Source: Salinicola lusitanus
Lineage (GTDB): Bacteria > Pseudomonadota > Gammaproteobacteria > Pseudomonadales > Halomonadaceae
Length of the DNA: 64,000 nt
NCBI RefSeq assembly: GCF_003206045.1
Contig: NZ_PZJM01000013.1
Coordinates: 47,387 to 111,386 of the forward strand
Direction: 5' to 3'
Made by a program: the position numbers and the translations under genes. Of this stretch, positions 43,603 to 53,186 are shown piece after piece. The notes beneath the pieces were generated by a model, which had not been told where the DNA came from, ran no database searches, and saw only the letters and a list, made by a program, of their open reading frames with translations. How positions within the stretch are numbered: position 1 is the stretch's first letter; every line of letters starts with the position of its first letter.

Positions 43603-44453
43603 GAAGTTGTCGCTCTATTCTTGGATCAGGGAGGCCCGTTTCTCGATCTGCCTCATGGTGGCAGCCGGTCCGTTCGAGCTTCGTTTCTCGCCCGTCGCAA
43701 TCGATCCGCGCCCCTAGCTCGCCTCAGTGTAAGCGATGTTGTCAGTCGCACGAGGCGTGCGTCTTGGGGATGGTCGAAGTCGGGGCGATGATGTCCTTCT
43801 CCGCGCGAGATGGGGCGGGTGGCCCACTGCGGACAAGCGGCGATGGCGGTATCCATGGTCTCATGGCGTGCCAGTCGCCAGGTCAGAGTCGCTGGGGCGG
43901 ATCGGTCAGATAAGGACGACGGGCGCCGCGGGGTGCCAGCATCCAGGCGGGGGTCCGGCCACCAGGTGTGATCGTGCCAGCGATGGATGGCGGTGTCTGG
44001 GCACCGATACGAGTCGGGGCACCAATACGACAGGTCGCGCATGTCAGCGAAAGCTGGCTAGGCATGTGGCCCGGCATGGTGTCTCTCCTCCCTTCAGGAA
44101 ACGCCTGGTCATGGTTCGCTGAGCGCGAAATTATTGAAAATATTAGTAAATTATGGAAACCAAATGGTGGCGTTGGTCCGACTTTACCACGCCGATATAC
44201 ACCTAGCCATAGGGGGCGATGGATGGTGGCTGCCCCGGCGCGGGTAACCTGGAGCCTCCAATCTGGCTTCGACGAAGGCGCGAAACGTCGGGGGCCGGCG
44301 CCGCTTTCCGGCCCTCGCGCAGGGCACGTTGTCATCGGCTGCAGGTCACTTCCCCGGGCGACGGGATACGCTACACTGCGGTGCAATCCGCCAGCGCCAC
44401 CGCATCGGCGTCCAGCGTCTCCTGGAACCACTTCAGCATAAGGATATGTCTCC
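43603..44453. other. Divergent intergenic region upstream of mrp and the transglycosylase
   Basis: About 850 bases with one AT-rich island (about 44120-44165) amid GC-rich DNA, likely a promoter region. A possible 64-residue leader ORF is listed separately. Other frames here overlap one another, lack ribosome binding sites or have improbable composition. The island faces both directions. Confidence 0.5.
43883..44077 (-). CDS. Possible small leader ORF upstream of mrpA
   Basis: A 64-codon frame on the minus strand whose ATG at 44077 is preceded by GGGAGGAG 7 bases upstream, one of the best ribosome binding sites in the window. The product has several Cys, Pro and Arg residues and resembles no family I know. 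It ends 280 bases before mrpA. It could be a real small protein, a regulatory leader peptide, or chance; the sequence alone cannot decide. Confidence 0.3.
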   Translation of the reverse strand: MPGHMPSQLSLTCATCRIGAPTRIGAQTPPSIAGTITPGGRTPAWMLAPRGARRPYLTDPPQRL

Positions 44454-45815
44454 GTGAAGCGTTCACTACCGGTCAAGGCTCCCGCCGCACTCTCGCTCTG
44501 CCTCTCGCTGGCGCTGCTGGGGTGTCAGAGCGTCGCCGATACCCATACTGCGTCGAAAGGTCGCGCCAGCGAAACGATCGCCTCCAGCGCTCCCCAGAAG
44601 ACGACATCGAGCCCGTCCGACTCCCGGGCGGCGACCGAGGAGACCGACAACGGTTCCGGTGCCGCCGCCACGGATGCCGGGGTCGTGCAGGATCCGGCCG
44701 GATTCGACGCCTGGGTCGACCAGTTCCGGCAGCGGGCGGCCGCCGAGGGGATCGATCAGGCGACGCTGGCCGAAGCGTTCGATCGGGCCAGTTACCAGCC
44801 CCGCATTCTCGAGTACGACCGTTCCCAGCCCGAGTTCACCCGCCAGATCTGGAGCTATCTCGACAGCGCCGTCTCGGCGTCGCGCGTCTCCAATGGTCGT
44901 GAGCGCCTTGCCGCCAACCGGGCCACGGTGGATGAGGTCAACCGGCAATACGGCGTTCCCGGGGAAATCATCGTTGCCATCTGGGGGATCGAGAGCAACT
45001 ACGGCAGCAACTTCGGCGACTTCGAGACCATCGATGCGCTCTCGACGCTGGGTTTCGACGGACGACGTCAGTCGTTTGCGCAGGGCGAGCTGATGGCGGC
45101 CCTCAAGATACTGCAGAATGGCGATATCGACCGGGATCACATGCGAGGCTCCTGGGCGGGGGCGATGGGACATACCCAGTTCATCCCGAGCAGCTTCCTG
45201 GCCTATGCGGTCGACGAGGACGGTGATGGCCGTCGGGATATCTGGGGCAGCATTCCTGACGTGATGGCGTCGACGGCCAACTACCTCGATGCATCCGGTT
45301 GGCAGCGCGGGCAACCCTGGGGCGTCGAGGTCACGTTGCCGGACGGCTTCGACTACTCCCAGACCGAGCTGTCGGTGCGTCACCCGAGTCAGGCATGGCA
45401 GGCCCAGGGGGTGAAGCGCCTCGACGGCCAGCCGCTGCCGAACTTCGATCAGGCTTCGGTGATCGCTCCGGCGGGCGCCCAGGGGCCGGCATTTCTGGTC
45501 GGGCCCAACTTTCGCGTGATCATGCGCTACAACGCCTCGACCAGCTACGCGCTGGCCGTCGCCACGCTGTCGGACCGGCTGGCCGGACGCCCGGGGATCC
45601 AGGGTGAATGGCCGCGGGACGAACCGGCGCTCTCGCGTGATCGCATCCGTCGCATGCAGCAGGGGCTCAACGCCCACGGCTTCGATGTAGGCACGCCGGA
45701 TGGTCTGGTCGGTCCCAACACCCGCGCCGGCCTGCGGGCCTACCAGCGCAGCATCGGCGTGGTCCCCGACGGCTATCCGACGCAATCCCTGATCCAGCGC
45801 CTGACCAGCGGCTGA
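44454..45815 (+). CDS. Lytic murein transglycosylase, MltB-like lipoprotein with PG-binding domain
   Basis: A 453-residue lipoprotein. The signal peptide ends in the lipobox LLGC (Cys24), followed by a Ser/Thr/Ala-rich linker to about residue 75. The SLT_2 (MltB-type) catalytic domain has the catalytic Glu180 in IWGIESNYGS and MGHTQFIPSSF. A peptidoglycan-binding domain of the PG_binding_1 type (about 390-450, MQQGLNAHGFDVGTPDGLVGPNT) closes the protein. GTG 44454 starts translation, with AAGGA upstream. It cleaves the glycan backbone to 1,6-anhydro products, whose recycling involves MurU and AmgK found further on. Confidence 0.93.
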   Translation: MKRSLPVKAPAALSLCLSLALLGCQSVADTHTASKGRASETIASSAPQKTTSSPSDSRAATEETDNGSGAAATDAGVVQDPAGFDAWVDQFRQRAAAEGIDQATLAEAFDRASYQPRILEYDRSQPEFTRQIWSYLDSAVSASRVSNGRERLAANRATVDEVNRQYGVPGEIIVAIWGIESNYGSNFGDFETIDALSTLGFDGRRQSFAQGELMAALKILQNGDIDRDHMRGSWAGAMGHTQFIPSSFLAYAVDEDGDGRRDIWGSIPDVMASTANYLDASGWQRGQPWGVEVTLPDGFDYSQTELSVRHPSQAWQAQGVKRLDGQPLPNFDQASVIAPAGAQGPAFLVGPNFRVIMRYNASTSYALAVATLSDRLAGRPGIQGEWPRDEPALSRDRIRRMQQGLNAHGFDVGTPDGLVGPNTRAGLRAYQRSIGVVPDGYPTQSLIQRLTSG

Positions 45816-46046
45816 CCCCGCCTAGGCGCGCGGCGGGGGCTCTTCCCGCGTCGCGCGCTCGCTCGCGGCCATCCCCGGTGGATCGCGCTCGCGCGTCATC
45901 TCGATATCGCCCAGCCTCGGAATTGGCACCGATTTGACCGCCATTCCCGGCCATGCCCGGTGTCCGGTGGCTGGCAGACTGTGACCGCGAATCTTCAGTG
46001 GCGGTCGGCGACTTCTGGCGGACTGCCCCGAACCATCGAGGAAGTC

Positions 46047-48311
46047 ATGGGCGTCCAACGTTTCATAGCCAGTAACAGCCGCGAGGCCATGCGTCAGGTG
46101 AGGTCGGCACTGGGGGATCAGGTGCTGATCCTCTCCAACCGTGCGGTCGAGGGGGGTGTCGAGATCATCGCCATGCCGGAGCAGGCCCATGAGCAGGCGC
46201 TGGCCGGTCTCGAGCCGCAGGTGAGTCCCGCGGCGACCGCCGTGCCGGAGCCTGCCGCCACGCCCACGGTGGAGACGCTCGAGGCGCTCAACCGCCGGTT
46301 GCTGGATGACGTGCGCGCGCTGCTGCGCGACAACGCCTCATCCCCGCGGACCGATTCTCCATCGCTCACGGCCTCGTTGCGCCGACGCCTGGTGCAGGCG
46401 GGGTTCAGCGCATCGCTGGCCGATGACATTCTCCAGGACCCGCCGGAGGAGCTGCGCGAGGAGACGCCTGAATCTCCCCTCGTGGAAGCCTGGCTGCTGC
46501 GCCAGCTGCGCTCGCGGCTGGCATGGCTGGAGGACGAGGACGCGCTGTTCGCCGAGGGCGGGGTGTTCGCGCTGGTCGGCCCCACCGGCGTCGGCAAGAC
46601 CACCACCACGGCCAAGTTGGCCTCTCGCTACGTGATGCGCCACGGACCCAAGGACGTGGCCCTGGTGACCACGGACAGCTACCGTATCGGCGCCGCGGAG
46701 CAGTTGCGAATCTACGCCAGGCTACTCGGAACCGAGGTCCATGCGCTCGAGGAGGATGGCGACCTGGGGGAGCTGGTCGCCAGACTGACGCAGCCGCGCC
46801 GCGCCCTGCTGTCACGCAGCGCAGGGAAAAAGCTGACGGTGATCGATACCGTCGGCATGAGTCAGCGCGACCAGCGGCTGGTGGGGGAGATCTCTCGCCT
46901 GGCCGAGGGGCCCGCGCCGGCAAGGCGCGTACTCGTGCTCAATGCCGCCAGCCACGGCGATACCCTGGCGCAGGTCATCGAAGCCTGGCAGCAGGCGTCG
47001 CTGGATGCCGGGGCGCCGCTGTGGGGCTGCATCCTGACCAAGCTCGACGAGGCGGCGCGATTGGGCAGCGTGCTCGATGTGGTCATGCGGCATCGTCTCA
47101 AGCTCTGTTACGTCTCCCGCGGTCAACGCGTGCCGGAGGATCTCGAGCGGGTGGAGGCCGATGCGCTGCTCGCCGAAGCGCTGTCGCTGGCGGGCGAGTC
47201 GCCCTTCGACGAGCTTCGGGAAACGGAGGCGCTGCCACTGCCTCGGGCCCGCCAGCAGGCGCTCTCCCGCGGTGTGCTGCGTCAGGGCGGGGCACTGGAG
47301 ACGACACTCGCTACCTTGAGGCAGCACAACCTGGGCATGGCGTTGCTCGAACAGGTCTGGCATCGCGCCAATCGCGTCGGGGCCGCCGCCGGCGATTTTG
47401 CGCGACTCATGGACGACATGACTCAGCAGCGGCTGGTGGCCTCCAGCCGGCGTGCCCATGCGCTGTACTGGTCCAAGAGTGGCAATGTCAGCGGTGGCGA
47501 CCGGGCGATGCCACTGGTCTCGCTGGATCATCACGGCATGCCGCAGCCGCTGGCCTGGCCGCGCCACCGGCTGCCGGCCGGCCAGCGCGGTCAGCTGGAG
47601 TGGGCGCGGCCGCTCGGCGTCGGCTGGCATCTGTTCGCGCAGCTGCCGAATGTCGCCGAGCTCGAGGAACTCGATAGCCAGGGGCAGGGCTGGCTGGCAT
47701 CGGTCACGGGAAGCCGCCGCTTGCGTCACGCTGGCGAATGGCTGTCGTTATCCCAGGCGATGGCGCTCGGAGAGAAGGTGGGCCAATGGCCGGTGCGCCA
47801 TCAGGGCCGCGCGGCGGACCTTCATGTGACACGACTGGAGACGAGCCTCAGCCAGCGTCGCCAGGATCCTCACGCGCTGCCGGTCGTGGCCTGGCATGGC
47901 GAAGTCCGCGACCGTGACGACGGCCGCCGGTTGGCGAGCCGTTACTGGCTCGGCACGGCACAAGCCGGCTTCGATGCCGCCTCGCGGCTGCCATCGGCAC
48001 TTGCCGGCGATGCCCTGCCCGGCATGACGCGGCAGGCGGATCGGATTCTGGTCGATCGCGGCCTGGTGACCCACGACAGCGAGCAGCGCTGGCACCTGGC
48101 CGCGATGCTGGCAGCATTGGCGCTACGGCTGAGCGAAGAGGAGCAGACCTGGGCGATGGATGTCCGGGCCAGCTTGTCGGGGATTGCCCAGCGTCGCTGT
48201 GGACGGCGTCCCAAGGCGCTGCTGGAGGCGCTCATGGATACGCTGAGCGCGCATGCCGCGCTGGCGCGGGCGGGAGTGGTCACGTCTGCCGATGTGGCCG
48301 TGGCGGCGTGA
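46047..48311 (+). CDS. FlhF-like SRP-type GTPase with long C-terminal extension
   Basis: A 754-residue protein. The start MGVQRFIASNSREAMRQV matches the FlhF B domain. The NG domain follows: G1 GPTGVGKTTTTAKLA (178-192), TTDSYRIGAAEQLRIYA, G3 DTVGMSQRD, G4 TKLDE (331-335) and G5 GQRVPEDL (from 359). Typical FlhF proteins end soon after; here about 380 more residues follow, Trp/Arg/Leu rich and not recognised. FlhF places polar flagella. No flagellar gene lies nearby; the neighbours are a transglycosylase and rsmE. ATG 46047 has GAGGA upstream. The next ORF overlaps the stop by four bases. Confidence 0.85.
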   Translation: MGVQRFIASNSREAMRQVRSALGDQVLILSNRAVEGGVEIIAMPEQAHEQALAGLEPQVSPAATAVPEPAATPTVETLEALNRRLLDDVRALLRDNASSPRTDSPSLTASLRRRLVQAGFSASLADDILQDPPEELREETPESPLVEAWLLRQLRSRLAWLEDEDALFAEGGVFALVGPTGVGKTTTTAKLASRYVMRHGPKDVALVTTDSYRIGAAEQLRIYARLLGTEVHALEEDGDLGELVARLTQPRRALLSRSAGKKLTVIDTVGMSQRDQRLVGEISRLAEGPAPARRVLVLNAASHGDTLAQVIEAWQQASLDAGAPLWGCILTKLDEAARLGSVLDVVMRHRLKLCYVSRGQRVPEDLERVEADALLAEALSLAGESPFDELRETEALPLPRARQQALSRGVLRQGGALETTLATLRQHNLGMALLEQVWHRANRVGAAAGDFARLMDDMTQQRLVASSRRAHALYWSKSGNVSGGDRAMPLVSLDHHGMPQPLAWPRHRLPAGQRGQLEWARPLGVGWHLFAQLPNVAELEELDSQGQGWLASVTGSRRLRHAGEWLSLSQAMALGEKVGQWPVRHQGRAADLHVTRLETSLSQRRQDPHALPVVAWHGEVRDRDDGRRLASRYWLGTAQAGFDAASRLPSALAGDALPGMTRQADRILVDRGLVTHDSEQRWHLAAMLAALALRLSEEEQTWAMDVRASLSGIAQRRCGRRPKALLEALMDTLSAHAALARAGVVTSADVAVAA

Positions 48312-48760
48312 GCGACCAGGCGGCCGGCTTGCGCGCCCGGCTGAGCCCCGCTGCGGTCCCCCTGCGGGTATTGGGCGAGCCGGGGGACGATGCGCTGGGG
48401 CGGGCACTGGCCACGCTGCCCGCCCCGGAAGGCAGAACCTGGCTGGCGCTGGGAGAGCACGAAGCGGGGATCTCTCCGGTCGGATGGTTGCTGTGGGTGG
48501 ATACGACACGGCTCGACGTGGCGGATCTCTATCGGCGGCTCAAGCTGGCGGTTCCCGCCGGCCGCCCCCGGGTACCCGTGCTGTGCTGGTTGCACGACTC
48601 TCGTGGCGGCACCTTCTTCCCGGCGCTGGACGAAGAGAGCGCTCGCCTGCTCGATAACCTCGGCGTCACCGCGGCCCGGTTTCTCGGTATCGAACTGATT
48701 CGCGATCCCACGAGCTGGCTGAGCCGATCTTCATCGAAGGTCCGGGCATCGGCGGGTTGA
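48308..48760 (+). CDS. Protein of unknown function coupled to the FlhF-like GTPase
   Basis: A 150-residue protein that starts at GTG 48308, overlapping the stop of the GTPase gene (GTGA), so it is almost certainly co-translated with it. The product is soluble, with alternating hydrophobic strands (RTWLALGEH, GWLLWVDTT, RVPVLCWLHD) that suggest an alpha/beta fold, but no P-loop or other motif is visible. FlhF is usually paired with the ATPase FlhG, and this protein is not FlhG by sequence. A shared function with the GTPase is inferred from coupling alone. Confidence 0.75.
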   Translation: MSDQAAGLRARLSPAAVPLRVLGEPGDDALGRALATLPAPEGRTWLALGEHEAGISPVGWLLWVDTTRLDVADLYRRLKLAVPAGRPRVPVLCWLHDSRGGTFFPALDEESARLLDNLGVTAARFLGIELIRDPTSWLSRSSSKVRASAG

Positions 48761-48823
48761 TGCCGCTCGCCATCGAGTCGGTGGCGCCATGGGCACGACT
48801 ATCCGAAGGGGAGGATCATCGCC

Positions 48824-49534
48824 TCAGAAGAGTCGCGCGAGCAGCGCGGTAACGGCGGTTTCCACGCGCAGAATGCGCTCTCCCAGATGAATCCCCTCGA
48901 AGCCCAGCTCGAGAAACCTTTCGACCTCGTAATCGACGAAGCCGCCTTCCGGGCCGATCGCCAGCAGCGTCGGCTCGGTGATGGCGCGAGGGCAGGCCTG
49001 GGCCAGTCCGGGGTGCGCCAGCAGCCCACGCCGGCCCTCGAGCAGGGCTGGCAGCCGATCTTCCACGAACGGTCTGAAACGGGTCTCCAGCGTGATCTCC
49101 GGCAGCCGGGTATCGCGGGCCTGTTCCAGTCCGAGCAGCAAGTGCTGGCGGATCTTCTCCGGCTTCAGTTCGGGGGATTGCCAGTAGCTCTTCTCGACAC
49201 GCCGGGTATGCATCAAGGTCACGCGTTTCACCCCGAGCGCCGAGACGTGCTCCAGCGTCCTCGCCAGCATCCGCGGGCGAGGCAGTGCCAGCAGCAGATG
49301 GACCGGCAGCGGCGCCGGTGGCTCGCGGTCGAGGGTGACCCGGAATCGCGCTTCGCCGTCGCTCAACGCGAGCAGTTCCCCGCGGCCCATCAGGCCATCC
49401 AGGGCGCCCACGGTCAGGCTGTCGCCGGGTGTGGCGCGGTGGACGTCGACGAGGTGACGCAGGCGGCGCGGATCACGGACGGTGGCGTGAGTGTCGTCCA
49501 GCCACTCGTCGGGCTGCAGCAGAATCAGGTTCAT
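48824..49534 (-). CDS. rsmE: 16S rRNA (uracil(1498)-N(3))-methyltransferase
   Basis: A 236-residue SPOUT methyltransferase with an N-terminal PUA-like domain (HLVDVHRATPGDSLTV) and the C-terminal knot: EHVSALGVKRVTLMHTRRVEKSYW, AIGPEGGFVDYE and LGERILRVETAVTALLARL. These are the family's standard motifs. It is convergent with the FlhF-like pair and divergent from purD. Confidence 0.95.
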   Translation of the reverse strand: MNLILLQPDEWLDDTHATVRDPRRLRHLVDVHRATPGDSLTVGALDGLMGRGELLALSDGEARFRVTLDREPPAPLPVHLLLALPRPRMLARTLEHVSALGVKRVTLMHTRRVEKSYWQSPELKPEKIRQHLLLGLEQARDTRLPEITLETRFRPFVEDRLPALLEGRRGLLAHPGLAQACPRAITEPTLLAIGPEGGFVDYEVERFLELGFEGIHLGERILRVETAVTALLARLF

Positions 49535-49683
49535 GAGGTAGCGGGTCGGCGCATCGTGACGGAGGATCGGGCAGGGCGATCATTCTGCCTGAAGCCGGGG
49601 AGCCTGAACACAGCGGCGAGCGCCTGGCCTTTCTGACATAATGCGCCCATGCATTCAGTCACAGTTCCAGAAGAAGGCTAGCG

Positions 49684-50979
49684 ATGAAGGTTCTGATCAT
49701 TGGCGGGGGCGGGCGCGAACATGCGCTGGCATGGAAAGTGGCGCAATCGCCGCAGGTCGAGACGGTATTCGTGGCGCCGGGGAATGCCGGCACCGCGCGG
49801 GAGCCCGGTCTGACCAACGTGGCCATCGACGTCATGGAGAGCGAGGCGCTGATCGCCTTCGCCCGCGACAATGCCGTCGAGTTGACGATCGTCGGTCCGG
49901 AAGCCCCGCTCGTCGCCGGCGTCGTCGACGCTTTCCAGGCGGCCGGACTGGCGATCTTCGGCCCGAGCGAGGGCGCCGCCCAGCTCGAGGGCTCCAAGGC
50001 GTTCACCAAGGACTTCCTGGCGCGCCATGCGATCCCTTCCGCCGACTATCAAACCTTCAGCGACGTCACGCCCGCCCTGGCCTATCTCGAGCAGATGGGC
50101 GCACCGATCGTGATCAAGGCCGATGGCCTGGCGGCGGGCAAGGGCGTGGTCGTGGCGATGACCGAAGCCGAAGCCGAAGCGGCGATTCGCGACATGCTCG
50201 AAGACAACGCCTTTGGCGACGCCGGGGCGCGGGTCGTGATCGAGGAGTTTCTCGACGGCGAGGAAGCGAGCTTCATCGTCATGGTCGACGGCGAGCACGT
50301 GCTGCCGATGGCCACCAGCCAGGACCACAAGCGGGCGGGCGATGGCGACACCGGCCCCAACACCGGCGGCATGGGTGCCTACTCGCCGGCCCCCGTGGTC
50401 ACCGAAAGCGTCTACCGACGCATCATGGACGAGGTGATTCTGCCCACCGTCCGTGGCATGGCCAGCGAGGGGCATCCCTACACCGGTTTTCTCTATGCCG
50501 GGCTGATGATCGACGCCGAAGGCGCCCCCAAGGTGATCGAGTACAACTGCCGCTTCGGCGACCCGGAAACCCAGCCGATCCTGATGCGCTTGAAAAGCGA
50601 TCTGGTGGCGCTGTGCCAGGCGGCGCTCGCGCGCCAGCTCGATCAGGTCGAGTGCGAGTGGGATTCGCGCGCCGCCGTCGGCGTGGTGCTGGCGGCGGAG
50701 GGGTATCCCGGTAGCTACCGCAAGGGTGACGAGATCACCGGGCTCGAGGCGGCGGACGCGGCCGGCTGCAAGGTCTTCCACGCCGGCACCCGCATGAGCG
50801 ACGATGGTCGCGTCGTCACCAGCGGTGGGCGCGTGCTATGTGTTACCGCTCTCGGCGAGACGGTCGGCGCCGCGGCGGCACAGGCCTACGCCGGTCTCGA
50901 CGTGGTGCGCTGGCCCGGCGCCGAGTACCGGCGCGATATCGCTTATCGCGCCATCGCCCGAGAGCGTCAGCCGTCGTGA
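49684..50979 (+). CDS. purD: Phosphoribosylamine--glycine ligase
   Basis: A 431-residue ATP-grasp enzyme that joins glycine to phosphoribosylamine in the second step of purine synthesis. VLIIGGGGREHALAWK opens the protein, VIKADGLAAGKGV is the ATP-binding loop, and QDHKRAGDGDTGPNTGGMGAYSP and IEYNCRFGDPETQ carry the substrate and metal residues. The length matches E. coli PurD. purH, often upstream, is not here; rsmE is. AAGGC precedes the ATG. Confidence 0.96.
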   Translation: MKVLIIGGGGREHALAWKVAQSPQVETVFVAPGNAGTAREPGLTNVAIDVMESEALIAFARDNAVELTIVGPEAPLVAGVVDAFQAAGLAIFGPSEGAAQLEGSKAFTKDFLARHAIPSADYQTFSDVTPALAYLEQMGAPIVIKADGLAAGKGVVVAMTEAEAEAAIRDMLEDNAFGDAGARVVIEEFLDGEEASFIVMVDGEHVLPMATSQDHKRAGDGDTGPNTGGMGAYSPAPVVTESVYRRIMDEVILPTVRGMASEGHPYTGFLYAGLMIDAEGAPKVIEYNCRFGDPETQPILMRLKSDLVALCQAALARQLDQVECEWDSRAAVGVVLAAEGYPGSYRKGDEITGLEAADAAGCKVFHAGTRMSDDGRVVTSGGRVLCVTALGETVGAAAAQAYAGLDVVRWPGAEYRRDIAYRAIARERQPS

Positions 50980-51132
50980 AAAACCGGCCGCTCTAGCAAC
51001 AAGGAAAATCCGCCATGCAGCAAGTGAGGCATCGATCAACGATCGGAGAGCGACTCGAACGCGCGAGTCGCCGCGGCATTGTGGCGGGTCTCTGCGCTAG
51101 CCGGTCGAGCGTGCTGAATGACGAGGTTCTGC

Positions 51133-52005
51133 ATGTCGCGTGAATTTCCGATCATTGCGGTGACAGGTTCCTCCGGCGCGGGGACCACCACGGTCAAGCG
51201 TACTTTCGAGCGGATGTTCGCTCGCGAGGACGTACATGCCGCGTTCATCGACGGTGACGCCTTCCATCGCTACTCGCGGGCGGAACTGGCGCAGATCCTG
51301 CAGGTCGAGCCGGAACGCAAGGCGGAGCTGTCCCACTTCTCGGTCAATGCCAACCTGCTCGACCGTCTCGATGCGCTGTTCCAGGAGTACGGCGAGAACG
51401 GCAAGGGCACCTATCGCCACTACATTCATGCCGAGGACAAGCGCATGATCGAGGCGGGCTGGCAGGTCGGGACCTTCACCGACTGGCAGCCGATCCCCAG
51501 CGGCACGGACCTGATGCTCTACGAGGGGCTGCATGGCGGCCTGGTGACCCACGAGGTCGATATCGCCAGGCACGTCGACATGCTGATCGGGGTGGCACCG
51601 ACGATCAATCTCGAATGGCTGCAGAAGATCGATCGCGATACCAAGCTGCGTGGCTACTCCCAGGAGGCGGTCATCGACACCATCCTGGGGCGCATGCACG
51701 ACTACGTGCGCTACATCCAGCCCCAGCTGTCGCGCACGCACATCAATTTCCAGCGCGTACCGACGGTCGATACCTCGAATCCCTTCGAGCTGCAGGACGT
51801 GCCCAACGATGGCGAATCGTTCGTGGTCATCCGGTTTCGGGATCCGGCGGCCGTCGACTTCCCCTACCTGGTCACCATGATTCATGATGCCTTCATGAGC
51901 CGACCCAACACGCTGGTCGTCCCGGGGGCGCGCCTGTCGCTGGCGATGGACCTGATCCTCGCCCCCCAGGTGCGCCAACTGCTGGCCCAGCGTCGCTTCC
52001 GCTGA
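51133..52005 (+). CDS. Phosphoribulokinase-like protein (PrkB type)
   Basis: A 290-residue P-loop kinase of the class I phosphoribulokinase family. The P-loop GSSGAGTTT is at residues 12-20, and [22 protein letters not shown] and [10 protein letters not shown] follow as in PrkB proteins of non-autotrophic gammaproteobacteria. ATG 51133 has GAGG 7 bases upstream; ATG 51118 adds five residues. With no RuBisCO or other Calvin-cycle gene nearby, carbon fixation is not implied. The true substrate in such bacteria is not established. Confidence 0.9.
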   Translation: MSREFPIIAVTGSSGAGTTTVKRTFERMFAREDVHAAFIDGDAFHRYSRAELAQILQVEPERKAELSHFSVNANLLDRLDALFQEYGENGKGTYRHYIHAEDKRMIEAGWQVGTFTDWQPIPSGTDLMLYEGLHGGLVTHEVDIARHVDMLIGVAPTINLEWLQKIDRDTKLRGYSQEAVIDTILGRMHDYVRYIQPQLSRTHINFQRVPTVDTSNPFELQDVPNDGESFVVIRFRDPAAVDFPYLVTMIHDAFMSRPNTLVVPGARLSLAMDLILAPQVRQLLAQRRFR

Positions 52006-52049
52006 GCCCGGCCGCCGCCCTATCCTTTACGCCGACATCAGGAGCTCTC

Positions 52050-52394
52050 ATGGAACCGACACTCTTCAGCAAGATCATCGATCGCGAGATACCGGCGGAT
52101 ATCGTCTACGAGGATGACCAGGTGCTCGCCTTCAACGATATCGATCCGAAGGCACCCACGCACATCCTGATCATCCCCAAGAAGCCCATCGCCACCTTGA
52201 ATGACATCGAGGAGGGCGATCTGGCCCTGATCGGCCGGCTGCAGTACACCGCCGCCAAGCTGGCCAAGGAGCTCGGGTTCGCCGAGGAGGGTTATCGCGT
52301 GGTGATGAACTGCAACGAGGCGGGCGGGCAATCGGTCTATCATATCCACATGCACCTGCTGGGCGGGCGGCGCATGCAGTGGCCGCCAGGCTGA
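52050..52394 (+). CDS. HIT-family purine nucleoside phosphoramidase (HinT-like)
   Basis: A 114-residue histidine-triad protein. The catalytic motif HIHMH is at residues 98-102 within [14 protein letters not shown], and [18 protein letters not shown] opens the protein as in HinT. These enzymes hydrolyse adenosine phosphoramidates and related acyl-AMPs. It follows the phosphoribulokinase-like gene by 44 bases and precedes coq7. Confidence 0.95.
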   Translation: MEPTLFSKIIDREIPADIVYEDDQVLAFNDIDPKAPTHILIIPKKPIATLNDIEEGDLALIGRLQYTAAKLAKELGFAEEGYRVVMNCNEAGGQSVYHIHMHLLGGRRMQWPPG

Positions 52395-52437
52395 CAACCG
52401 GTCTGCTCGTCCGAGTGGCATCAACAAGGAGGTTCCG

Positions 52438-53079
52438 ATGACTCGCAAGATTTCCCGCGCCGACAACCTGATCCACCAGTTCGATACGGTGCTGCGCACG
52501 CTGGTGCCCAGGGCGGCCCAGCCGAGCCGACCGTCGCCGGCCAACGTCCAGCCGGCTGGTGCGCTCGACGACGAGCAGCGGCATCACGTGGCGGGGCTGA
52601 TGCGGATCAACCACACCGGTGAGGTCTGCGCCCAGGCGCTCTACCAGGGCCAGGGGCTGACGGCCAAGCTGACCGAAACCCGCGAGCGCATGGAAGAGGC
52701 CGCCGCGGAGGAGATCGATCATCTGGCCTGGTGCGATCAGCGACTGCGGGAGCTCGACAGCCGTACCAGCTATCTCAATCCGGCGTTCTACGCGGCTTCG
52801 TTCGGGTTGGGCGCGGTCGCCGGGGCGATCGGCGACCGGCTCAGCCTCGGATTCGTCGCCGCCACGGAAGAGCAGGTGGGGCGGCATCTCGAGGCCCATC
52901 TGCGCAAGCTGCCGATCGATGACAAGCGCTCGCGGGCGGTGCTCGAGCAGATGCGCATCGACGAGGCGCAGCACGAACGCTGGGCGCTGGAGTCCGGCGG
53001 CAGTCGTTTCCCGCTACCGGTGAAGTGGGGCATGCGGCTGATGTCGAAGGTGATGACCAAGAGCGTCTATCGGATCTGA
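52438..53079 (+). CDS. coq7: 3-demethoxyubiquinol 3-hydroxylase (Coq7)
   Basis: A 213-residue di-iron carboxylate protein that hydroxylates the ubiquinone ring, replacing UbiF in many gammaproteobacteria. The iron ligands lie in [42 protein letters not shown] and [17 protein letters not shown] stands 5 bases before ATG 52438. The gene ends just before an intergenic 7-bp repeat and a strong bidirectional terminator. Confidence 0.95.
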   Translation: MTRKISRADNLIHQFDTVLRTLVPRAAQPSRPSPANVQPAGALDDEQRHHVAGLMRINHTGEVCAQALYQGQGLTAKLTETRERMEEAAAEEIDHLAWCDQRLRELDSRTSYLNPAFYAASFGLGAVAGAIGDRLSLGFVAATEEQVGRHLEAHLRKLPIDDKRSRAVLEQMRIDEAQHERWALESGGSRFPLPVKWGMRLMSKVMTKSVYRI

Positions 53080-53105
53080 GCTACGGGCTGCGGGCTACGG
53101 GCTAC
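53080..53105 (+). repeat. Degenerate heptanucleotide repeat (GCTACGG)x3.7
   Basis: GCTACGG, GCTGCGG, GCTACGG and GCTAC follow one another without a gap immediately after the coq7 stop codon and run up to the terminator. One copy has an A-to-G change. Confidence 0.85.
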
Positions 53106-53140
53106 AAAAAAAGCCAGCGACAGAGGTCGCTGGCTTTTTT
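53106..53140. terminator. Bidirectional terminator between coq7 and the OsmC gene
   Basis: A 9-bp stem GCCAGCGAC/GTCGCTGGC with a 4-base loop is flanked by seven A on one side and six T on the other, so it can act as an intrinsic terminator on both strands. It lies 26 bases after coq7 and 47 bases after the end of the convergent gene. Confidence 0.92.
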
Positions 53141-53186
53141 CTTTACGGCAAATCGCGGGCGCAGACGGGTTGTCGCGGCTGGCGGC

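Noticed and set aside
43653..44042. 129-codon minus-strand frame upstream of mrpA
   Set aside because: It overlaps the better-supported 64-codon frame, has no ribosome binding site and has an unlikely Trp/Arg/Pro-rich composition.
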